NCBI RefSeq assembly: GCF_023243075.1 | Contig: NZ_JALKFZ020000168.1 | Span: 1-51,242, forward strand | Direction of reading: 5' to 3' | Origin: Frankia sp. AiPa1 | GTDB lineage: Bacteria; Actinomycetota; Actinomycetes; Frankiales; Frankiaceae | Length of the DNA stretch: 51,242 nucleotides | In this document: positions 17,789 through 26,543 of the stretch, piece after piece | Position numbering within the stretch: the stretch's first letter is position 1 | How the letters are laid out: every line of letters starts with the position of its first letter | Notes under the pieces: generated by a model | The model's input: the letters and a program-made list of their open reading frames with translations, nothing else | Database searches by the model: none | Told to the model about the DNA's origin: nothing | Made by a program: the position numbers and the translations under genes

Positions 17789-17820
17789 CATCAACAATGA
17801 TGGTTGTTCCTGTGTTGATG
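17789..17820. promoter_or_regulatory. Palindromic candidate operator upstream of the AbiEi-like gene
   Basis: CATCAACA (17789-17796) and TGTTGATG (17813-17820) are perfect inverted arms 16 nt apart. Nested inside is AACAA-TGATGG-TTGTT (17793-17808). The site abuts the start codon of the AbiEi-like gene, as expected for an autoregulatory operator (inference). Confidence 0.5.
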
Positions 17821-18082
17821 TCCTGCATTTCTTTGGTTGTGGAAAACTTGCCGGTGGACAGCCGTGGGTGGCGAGTCGCCGGTCGGCGCGCGCATCGGGC
17901 GACCGATGTCCCGGCCGGCGACGACCATCGCGAGGCCCTCGTCGCATGATCCGCATCCGGTCGAAGCCCGGCATGGGATGTGGTCCCTTGACCTGACTCC
18001 GCTGGTCCCCTGGGGGGCGACACGCTCCCGCTGGACGGCCGGCGTCACCGTCTGTAGCGGAATGGCCGGCGCTGGGCGGGCT

Positions 18083-18158
18083 CAAGATCCAAAGAGGTCC
18101 TTGTGGGGGTGTTCGTGTCCGGTTTGCCCCCCACGACGACCTGTGTAGCAGGATCTTG
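18083..18158 (-). repeat. 76-nt nested palindromic element, copy A
   Basis: Three nested inverted arms occur in order: CAAGATCC...GGATCTTG at the ends, AGGTC...GACCT inside, and GTGGGGG...CCCCCAC around a loop. Read on the - strand the loop is GCAAACCGGACACGAACA. Length and arm sequences equal those of copy B at 45609-45684. It is intergenic. Confidence 0.85.
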
Positions 18159-18255
18159 CTCCGTCGCCCACCGCGGAACGTAACGTTTGGCCGGGGGCTG
18201 CTGCCGGGGTGGGGGTAGGTGGGGTGGGGGCGGGTGCCTTGGGGGCGGGAGCGCG

Positions 18256-18313
18256 CAGGGGCCGTGCGGTCAGGGGCCGTGTCGTCAGGGGCCGTGCGGT
18301 CAGGGGCCGCGCC
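18256..18313. repeat. 15-nt tandem repeat, intergenic
   Basis: Nearly four copies of CAGGGGCCGTGCGGT (second copy with TGTCGT) lie between the palindromic element and the end of the TraD-like gene. Confidence 0.8.
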
Positions 18314-18407
18314 ATGCGCCCTCTCCCGCCTGGCCGGCAGGGTCCTGATCCGCGCCTGCCTTGCGGCGTGTTTGCGTGACCAGCGCCGGACGACGGCGTG
18401 CGGGGAA

Positions 18408-21290
18408 TCAGGTCGACTCAGGTCGGTTCGCGTGGCGCGTGCCGGCCCGCAGGCGACCGCGACGCGGCGGGACGCCGTGGCCCTCTTCCGGGGTCGGCGC
18501 GGCGGGGGAGTCCTGGCCCTTGGCCGGTGCCGGCGCGGAGCTGGCGGGCGGCGTGTTCGTGCCCCGCGGGGGTGGCCCGTTCGGCCGGCGAGCCCGTTCG
18601 GCCGGGAGATTCCCGTGGGTCGGGGGAGTCCTGTCGGCCGGGGAAGTCCTGTCGGCGGAGTGCGGTCTGGCCGTCAGCTGCGAGGTGTCCGGCACCCAGC
18701 CCGTCGCGGCTGGTCCGTCGGCGCCCGAACGCTGTGTCTCCGGTCGGCTGAGATCCCATCCCCTCTGATCCGGCCGTGCTGCCCGGGGCCATCCGGCCGA
18801 CGGCTGTGCTGCCGTGGACGGCCAGGCGGCGGACGGTGCCGACGGCGCCGGGTAGCTCAAGGGGCTGATCTGCGGCGCCGCCGACGGTGGCGGTGGCGGT
18901 GCCGGTGGCGCGGGCGGCGAGTGGGGGCGGTCAGTGCCGACCGGCGGCGTGACGTTCGTCGGCGCGGTCCGCGGTGGCGGGCTCATGGGCGGCGCGAACC
19001 GCGGTGGCGTGATCGGTGACGGGACGGCCTCCTGGGGGGCGACCGACGACGGCGCGACCTGTGGCAGGGAGGTCCATTGCGGGAAGGCCCACTGCGGCGC
19101 GATCGACGCGGGGCCGGCCTGCGGCGGCGCCACCGGGGGTGGCGCGGCCGGGGGTGGCGGGACAGCCTGCGACGCGGGGAAGTGGGGTTGGGGCAGCGCA
19201 CTGGGCGCCGTGGGGCGGTGGGCCGCGCCGGGGAAGCGGGCCGCGGTCGCGCGGTCGACCGGGGAGACGCGGGGGAGCAGAACGGTGCCCGGGTTGCAGT
19301 CGCCCAGCACCACCCGCTGCGGTCCGTTCACCGCGTTGACCAGCAGGAAGGCGGTGGCTGGCAGGGTCTGAACCGTGGTCGGCTCGACCAGGAACTCGTA
19401 GACCCGGGCGGAGGTCTCGCCGTCGGTGGTCGAATCGCTGAGCGACGAGTTCACGGTGCGTTGCCACGTCTGTGACCGTGATGTCGTCACCGACTCCTGC
19501 CAGCCGGTGTTGGTCGAAGTGTTCTGCAGCCAGGGCAACAGGCGGGTGCCGTCGTAGGTGCGGGCGGAGCCGCCACTGGTGCCGGCTGTGTCGGAGGTGC
19601 CGTCCTGGGTGCCGACGCTGTCGCTGTCGCCGACCGTGAAGCTGCGACCGATCTGCGCGGTGACCTGCGAGAGGACGAAGCGGTGGCCACGGCCGATGAA
19701 CTCCGCGGCGGTGGTCGCGTCCTTGCCGTTGCCCAGCCGCATGATGATCGTGGACGCGCCCTGGCTGCCGAGGACGCGTTCGGCGTCGTCGGCCAGCCGC
19801 TCGAACAACAGCACGAGGCGCGTCCCGGCGATCTCGGCCTGTCGCGCGAGACTCGTCAATACCGGGCGGCCGAGCTGGTCCGCTCCCGCGACCACCACCA
19901 GATCCCGGCTGGTCGCCGGCCCCAGGACTCGTCTGCGCAGCTGGTGGAGCAGGGCCTGGACCACGAGCCGGTCCGCCAGCTCCTTGTGATGGGTGGCGGC
20001 CATGCGGCTGGATGTCGCGATCACCCGTAGGCCGTGCACCGGCCACCAGGCGCCGAGGCGACGGCCGCCGGTGCTGAGGAGGTCCGGGGGTTGAGGTTCC
20101 GGTTGTGCCCCCGGCATCATCGCGGTGCCGGCCAGTTCGGCGCCCCACCGGCCGGCGCCCGTCGCGGGACTCCCCGGGAAGCCTGGAGGAAATCCCGCGC
20201 CGCCGGCCTGGATGCCCCCGCCCCCCGCCGGGACGCCGGCCGGCGGCGGGCACAGCGCCTGCAGCGAGGAGCGAAGGTAGCGCAGCTCGTCGGGGATGCG
20301 TTCACCACGGCCGAAGGCGTTCATCCGGCCGACCAGTTCCATGGCCTCCGGCGTGGAGATCGCCACCGTGCGGGTGCTGTCGTCGAGGCCCTCGAGGACT
20401 CGCAGGCCTTCGGCGAGGCGCCGGAAGGTCAGCCGTTCGCCGAGCACCTCGCTGACCGAGCTGATCAGGTCGGCGTGCAGCGCCCGGCGATGCGGGTCGG
20501 GTTCCCGCGCGCCGGTCGGTTCGAAGGCGTCCGCGACGAGCTCGCCGGCCTCGCGTGGCCCCAGGCCCACGAGCAGTTCGACCTCGTCCAGCTGGCCGGG
20601 CAGATCCCAGGACTCGACGGGTCGTCCCACCTGTCCGGCGAACCGGGCCAGGCCGCCGCCCACCGTCCGCTCGCTCAGATCGACCAGCAGGATGCCGGCC
20701 CCGGCGGCGAGCTGCGACGTTCCCGCCGTGGCCAGCAGGCTGGCCCAGCCGTCGCCGTCCCCGCCGAACACGTCGATGCGGGCAGTCGTGGCCGGCGCGG
20801 TGATCGGGTGGAAGGCGCTGCTGGCCTCCCGCCGCCGCTGTTCGGCCTGGTCATGCGCCGCGATCTGTGCTTGCCAGGTGGACATCGCCACCTCGTGGCG
20901 GGCGCGGGCCTTCGCGCTGACGGCCGTCGACTGGCGTCGCGCGCGAGTGAGCCGCACCTGCCCGACCAGCACCGGCAGCCCCGCCAGCAGTGCGAGGCCG
21001 AGTCCCGCCGGCACGAACACCAGCCCGCCGTCCCGGGCGAGCAGCACACCGAACCCGACGAAGAGCACCGGCAGCAGCATCCTGACCCACAGGGAGCGCA
21101 CCGCGTGCCGACGCCGCTCGGTGAGTGCCGGCAGATCGGGGAGCTGGGGTGGCGTGAACACCGGTTCCTGGTCGACCAGCGGGCTCGGGGCGGGCGGCCC
21201 GCCATCGACGAACTCCCAGCCCCAGCGCTCGCCCGGCACGTTCAGACCGCGCGCGAGCTGGGCTTCCGCCGCCAGCATCGCACCGTCCAT
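18408..21290 (-). CDS. Membrane-anchored TraD/VirD4-like protein with degenerate P-loop
   Basis: 960 residues from an ATG preceded by GGGGACGAGG. Two membrane segments (about 69-87 and 89-112) are followed by a charged coiled-coil-like stretch (112-158). A nucleotide-fold region begins ARIDVFGGDGDGWASLL (171-187). The place of a Walker A motif reads GGDGDGWAS, lacking the Lys, and ILLVDLSE (200-207) follows. Later LVVVAGADQLGRPVL, TRLVLLFERLADDAERVLG and the GNGKDATTAAEFIG segment resemble the TraM-recognition/ATPase half of TraG/VirD4 coupling proteins, again without a proper Walker B acid pair. Next comes a Ser/Thr-rich stretch, then a Pro-rich tail of about 270 residues. The domain assignment is by motif order, not alignment. 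It lies downstream of a HerA/VirB4-type ATPase, its likely partner. Confidence 0.6.
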   Translation of the reverse strand: MDGAMLAAEAQLARGLNVPGERWGWEFVDGGPPAPSPLVDQEPVFTPPQLPDLPALTERRRHAVRSLWVRMLLPVLFVGFGVLLARDGGLVFVPAGLGLALLAGLPVLVGQVRLTRARRQSTAVSAKARARHEVAMSTWQAQIAAHDQAEQRRREASSAFHPITAPATTARIDVFGGDGDGWASLLATAGTSQLAAGAGILLVDLSERTVGGGLARFAGQVGRPVESWDLPGQLDEVELLVGLGPREAGELVADAFEPTGAREPDPHRRALHADLISSVSEVLGERLTFRRLAEGLRVLEGLDDSTRTVAISTPEAMELVGRMNAFGRGERIPDELRYLRSSLQALCPPPAGVPAGGGGIQAGGAGFPPGFPGSPATGAGRWGAELAGTAMMPGAQPEPQPPDLLSTGGRRLGAWWPVHGLRVIATSSRMAATHHKELADRLVVQALLHQLRRRVLGPATSRDLVVVAGADQLGRPVLTSLARQAEIAGTRLVLLFERLADDAERVLGSQGASTIIMRLGNGKDATTAAEFIGRGHRFVLSQVTAQIGRSFTVGDSDSVGTQDGTSDTAGTSGGSARTYDGTRLLPWLQNTSTNTGWQESVTTSRSQTWQRTVNSSLSDSTTDGETSARVYEFLVEPTTVQTLPATAFLLVNAVNGPQRVVLGDCNPGTVLLPRVSPVDRATAARFPGAAHRPTAPSALPQPHFPASQAVPPPPAAPPPVAPPQAGPASIAPQWAFPQWTSLPQVAPSSVAPQEAVPSPITPPRFAPPMSPPPRTAPTNVTPPVGTDRPHSPPAPPAPPPPPSAAPQISPLSYPAPSAPSAAWPSTAAQPSAGWPRAARPDQRGWDLSRPETQRSGADGPAATGWVPDTSQLTARPHSADRTSPADRTPPTHGNLPAERARRPNGPPPRGTNTPPASSAPAPAKGQDSPAAPTPEEGHGVPPRRGRLRAGTRHANRPEST

Positions 21291-21369
21291 CCTCGTCCCC
21301 CGACCCGTCTGGATGGTCTTGATCAGCCTGGATTTCCACGCGTCGTGGCAGGCCGGTCTCTCCTGGTGC

Positions 21370-21398
21370 AGTATATGGCGTGTAGTATCCGTTCTGTC
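21370..21398 (-). promoter_or_regulatory. Candidate promoter of the TraD-like gene
   Basis: On the - strand GACAGA (21393-21398) and TATACT (21370-21375) are 17 nt apart, about 80 nt before the ATG, in a locally AT-richer patch between the two large genes. The -10 box is a good match, so the second gene may have its own promoter besides any readthrough. Confidence 0.45.
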
Positions 21399-21446
21399 GC
21401 TTTATGCGGTGGTGGGTGCCGTCGTCGGACCTGCTGTAGTCGGATC

Positions 21447-21476
21447 GCCGCCGCCGCCGCCGCCGGTGGTGGTGGT
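21447..21476. repeat. GCC/GGT trinucleotide runs
   Basis: A run of GCC triplets followed by GGT triplets lies in the 190-nt gap between the two translocase-like genes, just after the HerA-like stop codon on the - strand. It could form a hairpin-like structure. Confidence 0.6.
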
Positions 21477-21480
21477 GGCG

Positions 21481-24400
21481 CTACTCCTGCGGGTGGACAA
21501 GGCCCGCGATCTGGTCAACGAGGTCGGTGAGGTGTGGTCCGTCGCAGGCGCGGCGGAACGCGACGAGGATGGCCGCACGGTCCGTCCCGCCACCGAGCGT
21601 GCGCACCGCGTCAGCCAGGCCGCTGCCGGCTGGATCGCCGATGACGACCTGGTCCGCGCCGACGGCGTAGACCGGGCTTGCCTGCAGCCAGGCGATCTGT
21701 TCCCCGAGCGAGCCGCCGGGGAGGTCGAGACCCCGGTCCCGCCAGGAGTCGGTGAGCGGGTGTGGTGGCGCGGCCGTGCCCTGGCGACGCACCGCCGCAC
21801 CGAGAGCGACCCGAACGTCCTGCCACCGGTACACCCCTGCGGTGAGCCGGCGCGACTCGGGCGCACCGCGCGTCCCGTCCGGGCTCGCGGCGAAGTCGCC
21901 CGCGTCACCTGGGATCCCGCCGGGGCTGCCGGGGCTGCCGGGGCTCTCGGCGGGGATTGCGGGCGGGCTGCCGGCACCCGTCGTGCTGCCGCCGTCCTCG
22001 GCGGATGCGATGCCGGCGGATGCGATGCCGGCCTCGGCGAGCAGGCCGCGCACGGTGGTGTACAGGGCGTCGGCGAACTCGTCGGGATCGACAAAGGGGG
22101 CCAGCAGCGTGGCGCGGGCGGCGGTGGCGCTGTCCACGGCGTGCGCGAGCAGGCAGTCGAGGTGGCGGGGCGGGGCCGCCGCCAGCACCGCCCGTAGCGC
22201 CTCGGATGGGCGCGACGGTGCCGCCCGCAGCAGATCCGCGAACCCCATGACCTGGTGTGCGGCCAGCGCCTCCACCCACAGCACCACCAACGGTTCCCGG
22301 GCGGCGAGAGCCGCGGTCTCCGTCTGCTCCAGGTCGCAGGCACTCGTGCGCAGGCATGCCGCCCCGCAGCGGGGACTTCGCCGGGCGGCCAGCGGCACCG
22401 TGTCGTGGCGGGCGCCGTCGGGCGATTCCCGGGCGTCACCGGGGGGCATCCGGGCGAGGACGGGGCGGTCCATGCCGTCGACGCTGACGGCCGCCACCCC
22501 GGCGGGCAGCGCGACGACGACCTCGGACTGTTCGGGACGCAGGTTCATCGTGGCGCCGACCGCCTCCCGGTCGTCGGCGGCCGGGAGGCGGTGCATCACC
22601 TTCAGTGCCGTGTTCTTGATCACGTCGGGCAGGATCTTCGCCGGGATCTGCTCGACGACGACGAGCCCCTCGCCGTACGCGCGGATCTCCGCGAGCAGCG
22701 AGGCGAACAGCTCGACGGCGGCCGCGGCCGGCCCGTCAGTGACGTTTTTCAGCAGTCGGTGGGCCTCCTCGACGACAAGCACGTGGCGTAGCCCGCCCGC
22801 GCCGGCTGATCCGTACCGAACTCGCAGGTGCTCGACGATGCGGATGAGCACCGCCCCGAGCAGGAACGCCTTGTCCTGGTCGCTGGTGATGTCCTCCAGC
22901 TCGAAGACCACGTTGCGGGTCAGCAGTGCGCCGATGTCGAGCGGATGGCCGCCCTCGAAGAACCGGCCTGGACTGCCCTGGCGCAGGCTGCCGATGCGTA
23001 CGTCGACGAAGCCGCGGACGTCCGCGGTGACCTCCGCGCCATACCCGATGTTCTCCACCACCCGGGTCGCGCTGCGCTGCAGATCGCTCAGGCTCGGGTA
23101 GCGTCGGCGCGCGTCGACGAGTGGGTCGGCGTTCGGACCGCGCACGTGCAGGCGCGGTCGGTGCGCCGGTTCGGGCCGGTCCAGAACCAGGTTCCAGCCC
23201 AGGTCCTGATAGCAGGCCGTGAGTGCTCGCGAGAGCACCTGCGGAAACGGTTCGTGTGCCTCGAAGGCGGCCAGGAACAGCGCGCGGACCAGGTCGACGT
23301 GGCTCTGCAGCGGGAACCCCGCCTCGGGTTCCAGCGGGTTGAGCGAGGCGGGTGGCGCGTCCAACCGACCCGGTCGGATGACCAGAACCTCCCCGAGCCC
23401 GCCGCCGGCCAGGCCCGCGGGCGCCGCGGGCGCCGGGGGATCCGCGAGGTCGGCGAGGCGTCCGGCCATCCGGGCGTACTCCGCCTTTGCCGGCTCCAGC
23501 ACCAGCCAGGGCACGGGATCGGGCATACGGGTCAGTGACTCGAGCAGGCCGCGCACGGTCTGTGACTTGCCCGAGCCGGTGGCACCACAGACGAAGGCAT
23601 GCCGGTTGAGCGTCGCTCGGGGCACGCTGAACGCGCCGGCGGGCATCCAGGCCGCGTCGAGGACGTCGCCAAGCGGCACCGCTCCGGGCGTTCCGGCCGG
23701 GTCCGCCGGGCCGGTCAGGTCCGGGCCCTCCGGGGTGACGTCGAACGAGTGCGGGGCGACCAGAGTGATGCCCGGCAGCTCCCGGGCCGGCGGACGGGCC
23801 ACGGCGGCGAGCAGCTCGGCGCCGGCCCGGAAGGGGCTACGGGCGGCCGTCCGGGCCTCGGTCGGTGTCCGCGCCGCCAGTGCGCCGGCGAGCGAACTGA
23901 CCGGGCCGAGCGGGCGCAACGTGTAGGGCAGCTCGTCAAGATCGCTGGCGCTGCACAGCAGGGCGGCCACCGAGAACGCGCTGGCCTGGCTGCCCGCCCC
24001 GACCAGGATCTCCACGTCCCACATCCCGCTGGCCGCGGCCCGCCCGAGCTCCCGATGACGCTGTTCGGCCCGTTCGAGCTCGAGCCGGGCGTCCTGGTCA
24101 TGTTCGCGCATCCGCAGCGCCGGGATGGTCCGGGCCAGTGCGTCCCGCTCGGCCTCGAGCCGATGGGATGGCACCGGCCAGGCCACCACCAGCCAGGCGA
24201 ACGGCCCGGCGAGATGAGCGGCGTAGTCGTCGAACGAGCCGCGGCGCGGCCCGGAGCCGGCTCCCTGGCCGCCGCCGCTGCCGCCGCCCGGCTGGCCGGA
24301 CGGCCCGGATGCCCAGAGCGCGTCGGGCGCGCCCGCGCAGCGCAGCCAGTGAGGAATCCGGGTGAGATCCGCGGCGACCGCCCCGGCGGGTAGCGGCCTT

Positions 24401-25023
24401 GAGGTTGCTCCCGGCGGATAGAGGATGGGCACGGGCCGGTCGGGTCGGCCCGGGTGTGCGAGAGTCGCCGCGGGACGGCGGGAACGCCAGCCGGCCGGCT
24501 GCGGCGCCCCCGGCCGGTGTACGCCGGCCGGGGGAGGCTCCGGGAACGGCGGCAGCTCCGGAAGTCCGGTTCCGAGACCCGAGTCGCCGAGCAGCGAGCC
24601 GTCGAGTTCCGCCGCGCCGTGCGTCGGTCCATCGAGATCAGCGCCGCGGAGCGGGCCGCCGTGTGGCTGGCCGGGGCCGGTGAGCTGGGCGGGGCCGGTG
24701 AGCTGGGCGGCGCCGCGCGAGGGAGGCTTTGCCGGGACGGACGGGCTGGGGGGAAAGTACGGCTGGCCGCCCACGAGGATCTGGATGTGGGCGTCACCCG
24801 GGCCGCGCAGCCAGGCCACGGCGAGGCCCGCGCCGGCCTGGCCGTCGTTGTCCAGGGAGATCAGCTCGGCATGCGCGCCGACCAGCGCCGCGAACAGCGC
24901 TGACGGGACGGGGTCGGGCCCGGCTCCGGCGTCGGGCCGGCGCGGGGCGCTGAGGATGCGATGAAACTGAAAGCCGTTGAACACGGTCGTCGGGCCTGCT
25001 TCGTCGAGAGCCGGCGGGGACAT
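21481..25023 (-). CDS. HerA/VirB4-type ATPase (DNA-translocase-like)
   Basis: About 1180 residues from ATG 25023. Walker A is GATGSGKS (480-487) in AFVCGATGSGKSQTVRG; Walker B is HVLVVEEAH near 749-757. Other HerA/VirB4-like features are PWLVLEPAKAEY, SLNPLEPEAGFPLQSHVD, the FELEDITSDQDKAFLLGAV segment and VVVEQIPAKILPDVIKNT. HerA-family ATPases form hexamers that pump DNA; VirB4/TraC relatives power conjugation or secretion. About 480 N-terminal residues have no family I can name; they include Gly/Pro-rich linkers and an 18-nt repeat near 24676. The start is uncertain: no RBS precedes 25023 and the frame stays open upstream. A short frame at 25074-25094 (ATG-led, 6 codons, with GGGGAG before it) might be a leader. 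It is followed 190 nt later by the TraD-like gene. Confidence 0.75.
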   Translation of the reverse strand: MSPPALDEAGPTTVFNGFQFHRILSAPRRPDAGAGPDPVPSALFAALVGAHAELISLDNDGQAGAGLAVAWLRGPGDAHIQILVGGQPYFPPSPSVPAKPPSRGAAQLTGPAQLTGPGQPHGGPLRGADLDGPTHGAAELDGSLLGDSGLGTGLPELPPFPEPPPAGVHRPGAPQPAGWRSRRPAATLAHPGRPDRPVPILYPPGATSRPLPAGAVAADLTRIPHWLRCAGAPDALWASGPSGQPGGGSGGGQGAGSGPRRGSFDDYAAHLAGPFAWLVVAWPVPSHRLEAERDALARTIPALRMREHDQDARLELERAEQRHRELGRAAASGMWDVEILVGAGSQASAFSVAALLCSASDLDELPYTLRPLGPVSSLAGALAARTPTEARTAARSPFRAGAELLAAVARPPARELPGITLVAPHSFDVTPEGPDLTGPADPAGTPGAVPLGDVLDAAWMPAGAFSVPRATLNRHAFVCGATGSGKSQTVRGLLESLTRMPDPVPWLVLEPAKAEYARMAGRLADLADPPAPAAPAGLAGGGLGEVLVIRPGRLDAPPASLNPLEPEAGFPLQSHVDLVRALFLAAFEAHEPFPQVLSRALTACYQDLGWNLVLDRPEPAHRPRLHVRGPNADPLVDARRRYPSLSDLQRSATRVVENIGYGAEVTADVRGFVDVRIGSLRQGSPGRFFEGGHPLDIGALLTRNVVFELEDITSDQDKAFLLGAVLIRIVEHLRVRYGSAGAGGLRHVLVVEEAHRLLKNVTDGPAAAAVELFASLLAEIRAYGEGLVVVEQIPAKILPDVIKNTALKVMHRLPAADDREAVGATMNLRPEQSEVVVALPAGVAAVSVDGMDRPVLARMPPGDARESPDGARHDTVPLAARRSPRCGAACLRTSACDLEQTETAALAAREPLVVLWVEALAAHQVMGFADLLRAAPSRPSEALRAVLAAAPPRHLDCLLAHAVDSATAARATLLAPFVDPDEFADALYTTVRGLLAEAGIASAGIASAEDGGSTTGAGSPPAIPAESPGSPGSPGGIPGDAGDFAASPDGTRGAPESRRLTAGVYRWQDVRVALGAAVRRQGTAAPPHPLTDSWRDRGLDLPGGSLGEQIAWLQASPVYAVGADQVVIGDPAGSGLADAVRTLGGGTDRAAILVAFRRACDGPHLTDLVDQIAGLVHPQE

Positions 25024-25459
25024 CCACGAATTGATCGCGAGATCGGGGCGGATAGCCGTAGTTGTTGTTTCGTTCAGGATGCCTCGACGTGCATGCCTGG
25101 TCTCCCCGCGTGGTCCTATGTTGTCTGTCCGTGGCCGCTGGGAGGTGACCGGATGTCCGGGCGCCGCCGGGCGCCGTCGGGCGCCGTCGGCGTGGCTTGG
25201 TGCCGTCAGGCGCCAGGGCTGTTCCGTCGCGGGCACCATTGGTGGTTCCGGGATGAGGGTGCACATCTCGTGGACGCCGCCGGCCTGGACGGGGGCGGAG
25301 CCTGGGACCACCCCGCACCTGCGGATTCGCGAAACGTATTGTCGGGATCGGCATGACCGGCCGGGCCGCGGGCCGCCTGGCGCGCAGGACCGGCCCCGCG
25401 CAGTACCGTCCAGACAGGGACGTCGCCCAGCCCGCGACATTGCCCGGGAACCGGAGCCC
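25024..25459. other. Divergent intergenic region between HerA-like and L,D-transpeptidase-like genes
   Basis: About 435 nt. A relatively AT-rich patch (25055-25130) should contain the promoter of the - strand gene, but I cannot pick one pair of boxes with confidence. A short GGGCGCCGTC array lies near 25157-25190. No protein-coding gene is supported, although part may belong to the HerA-like gene if its true start is further upstream. Confidence 0.5.
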
Positions 25460-26422
25460 ATGGCTGATCACCGCAGGAGACGGCGCGCGACGCGGTCCGG
25501 CGCGGACGCCGTCCGTGCCCGGCCATCCGTGATCATCGCGGCGGCCGCCGGAACGACTCTTGTGGTCGGCGCCGCGGGCGCCCTGAATCTCGGCAGCTCG
25601 CCCGCTCACCGTGACGGCACCTCGGCCCGGGTGGCGTCCGCGCCGTCATCGGCTCCGGCCACGACCGCCGGGAGCACCGTCGCCGCTGCCACCGCTGCCG
25701 CCACCCGCGGGTCGGCGCGCTCGGTTCGGCCGAACTGGGCCGCGGGCCCCGTCGCCGGCGGATCGGGTGCCACGGCAACGGCGGCGGGATCTGGTGGCGT
25801 CGGCGGGTTCGCCGTCGGTGGCGGCGCGGCGGTACCGGGAATCGGCTCGGTGATGATGAGCCGGGTGCCCCGGGACGCGCGCCAGGTCATCGTCGTCAGT
25901 GGTGCCGGCCACGACGCGAGCATCAACAACGTCACGCTGTGGCAGCGGGCGGACGAGAAGGCGCCCTGGGTGCCCTATGGCGTCCCCATGACCGGGCGTA
26001 ATGGTGCCAACGGGTGGACCGAGACCCACCGCGAAGGCGATCTGCGCAGCCCGATCGGCGTGTTCGGTCTGACGGCGGCCGGCGGCCGGCTGCCTGACCC
26101 CGGAACCGCGATGCCCTACGAGTACCGGCCGTCCTTTTACCAGACCGCCGCGCCGCAGGGCGAACCGATGGCCGACGCGTTCAACTACGTCGTCGCGATC
26201 GACTACAACCGGGTCGCCGGCCGCCCGCCCTCGGACCCGGCCCGTCCGCTTGGCGATCAGGTCGGCGGTGACATCTGGCTGCATGTCGACCACCAGTCGG
26301 CCACCCGGGCCTGCGTCGCCCTGCCGCAGGGCGAGCTGGTCTCGATCCTGCGCTGGCTGTCGCCCAGCTCCCATCCGGTGCTCGTGATGGGGGACGTCGC
26401 CGACTTGGGCGCCGAACTCTGA
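25460..26422 (+). CDS. L,D-transpeptidase (YkuD)-like envelope protein
   Basis: 320 residues. A basic N-terminus and one hydrophobic segment (about 23-44, SVIIAAAAGTTLVVGAAGAL) give an N-terminal anchor or signal, followed by an Ala/Gly/Ser/Thr-rich linker to about 130. The catalytic domain has SPIGVFGL (197-204), a late DIWLHVDHQSATRACVAL with His275/His278 and Cys285, and LVSILRWL. This fits the YkuD superfamily Cys-His layout, whose members cross-link peptidoglycan or are distant relatives of unknown substrate. The usual SHGC motif is changed to TRAC, so transpeptidase activity is likely but unproven. ATG at 25460 is preceded by CCGGAG. An open frame upstream is rejected because it lacks a signal and family features. 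Confidence 0.75.
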   Translation: MADHRRRRRATRSGADAVRARPSVIIAAAAGTTLVVGAAGALNLGSSPAHRDGTSARVASAPSSAPATTAGSTVAAATAAATRGSARSVRPNWAAGPVAGGSGATATAAGSGGVGGFAVGGGAAVPGIGSVMMSRVPRDARQVIVVSGAGHDASINNVTLWQRADEKAPWVPYGVPMTGRNGANGWTETHREGDLRSPIGVFGLTAAGGRLPDPGTAMPYEYRPSFYQTAAPQGEPMADAFNYVVAIDYNRVAGRPPSDPARPLGDQVGGDIWLHVDHQSATRACVALPQGELVSILRWLSPSSHPVLVMGDVADLGAEL

Positions 26423-26543
26423 TGGGCGTCTCCGGGGGGTGCGCCGGTGCTGGCGGCACCATGCTGGTGAGGGAGCCGGCGCAGGAGCACCACGCTGGTG
26501 AGGTCGGACGACCGTTGAGGCGTGGACGACCGGTGAGGCGCGG

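Larger units (their letters stand above)
17821..18407. other. Intergenic region, about 590 nt, no gene supported
   Basis: No open frame here has convincing protein features. It holds the nested palindrome element at 18083-18158 and a 15-nt tandem repeat at 18256-18313. Confidence 0.6.

Noticed and set aside
18082..18315. Small - strand frame over palindrome A
   Set aside because: It reads through the palindromic element and the 15-nt repeat; the peptide is repeat-derived with no RBS or conserved motif.
18408..25023. Calling the two translocase-like genes a conjugative element
   Set aside because: No relaxase, mating-pair proteins, integrase, attachment sites or replication gene are visible, and the TraD-like P-loop is degenerate.
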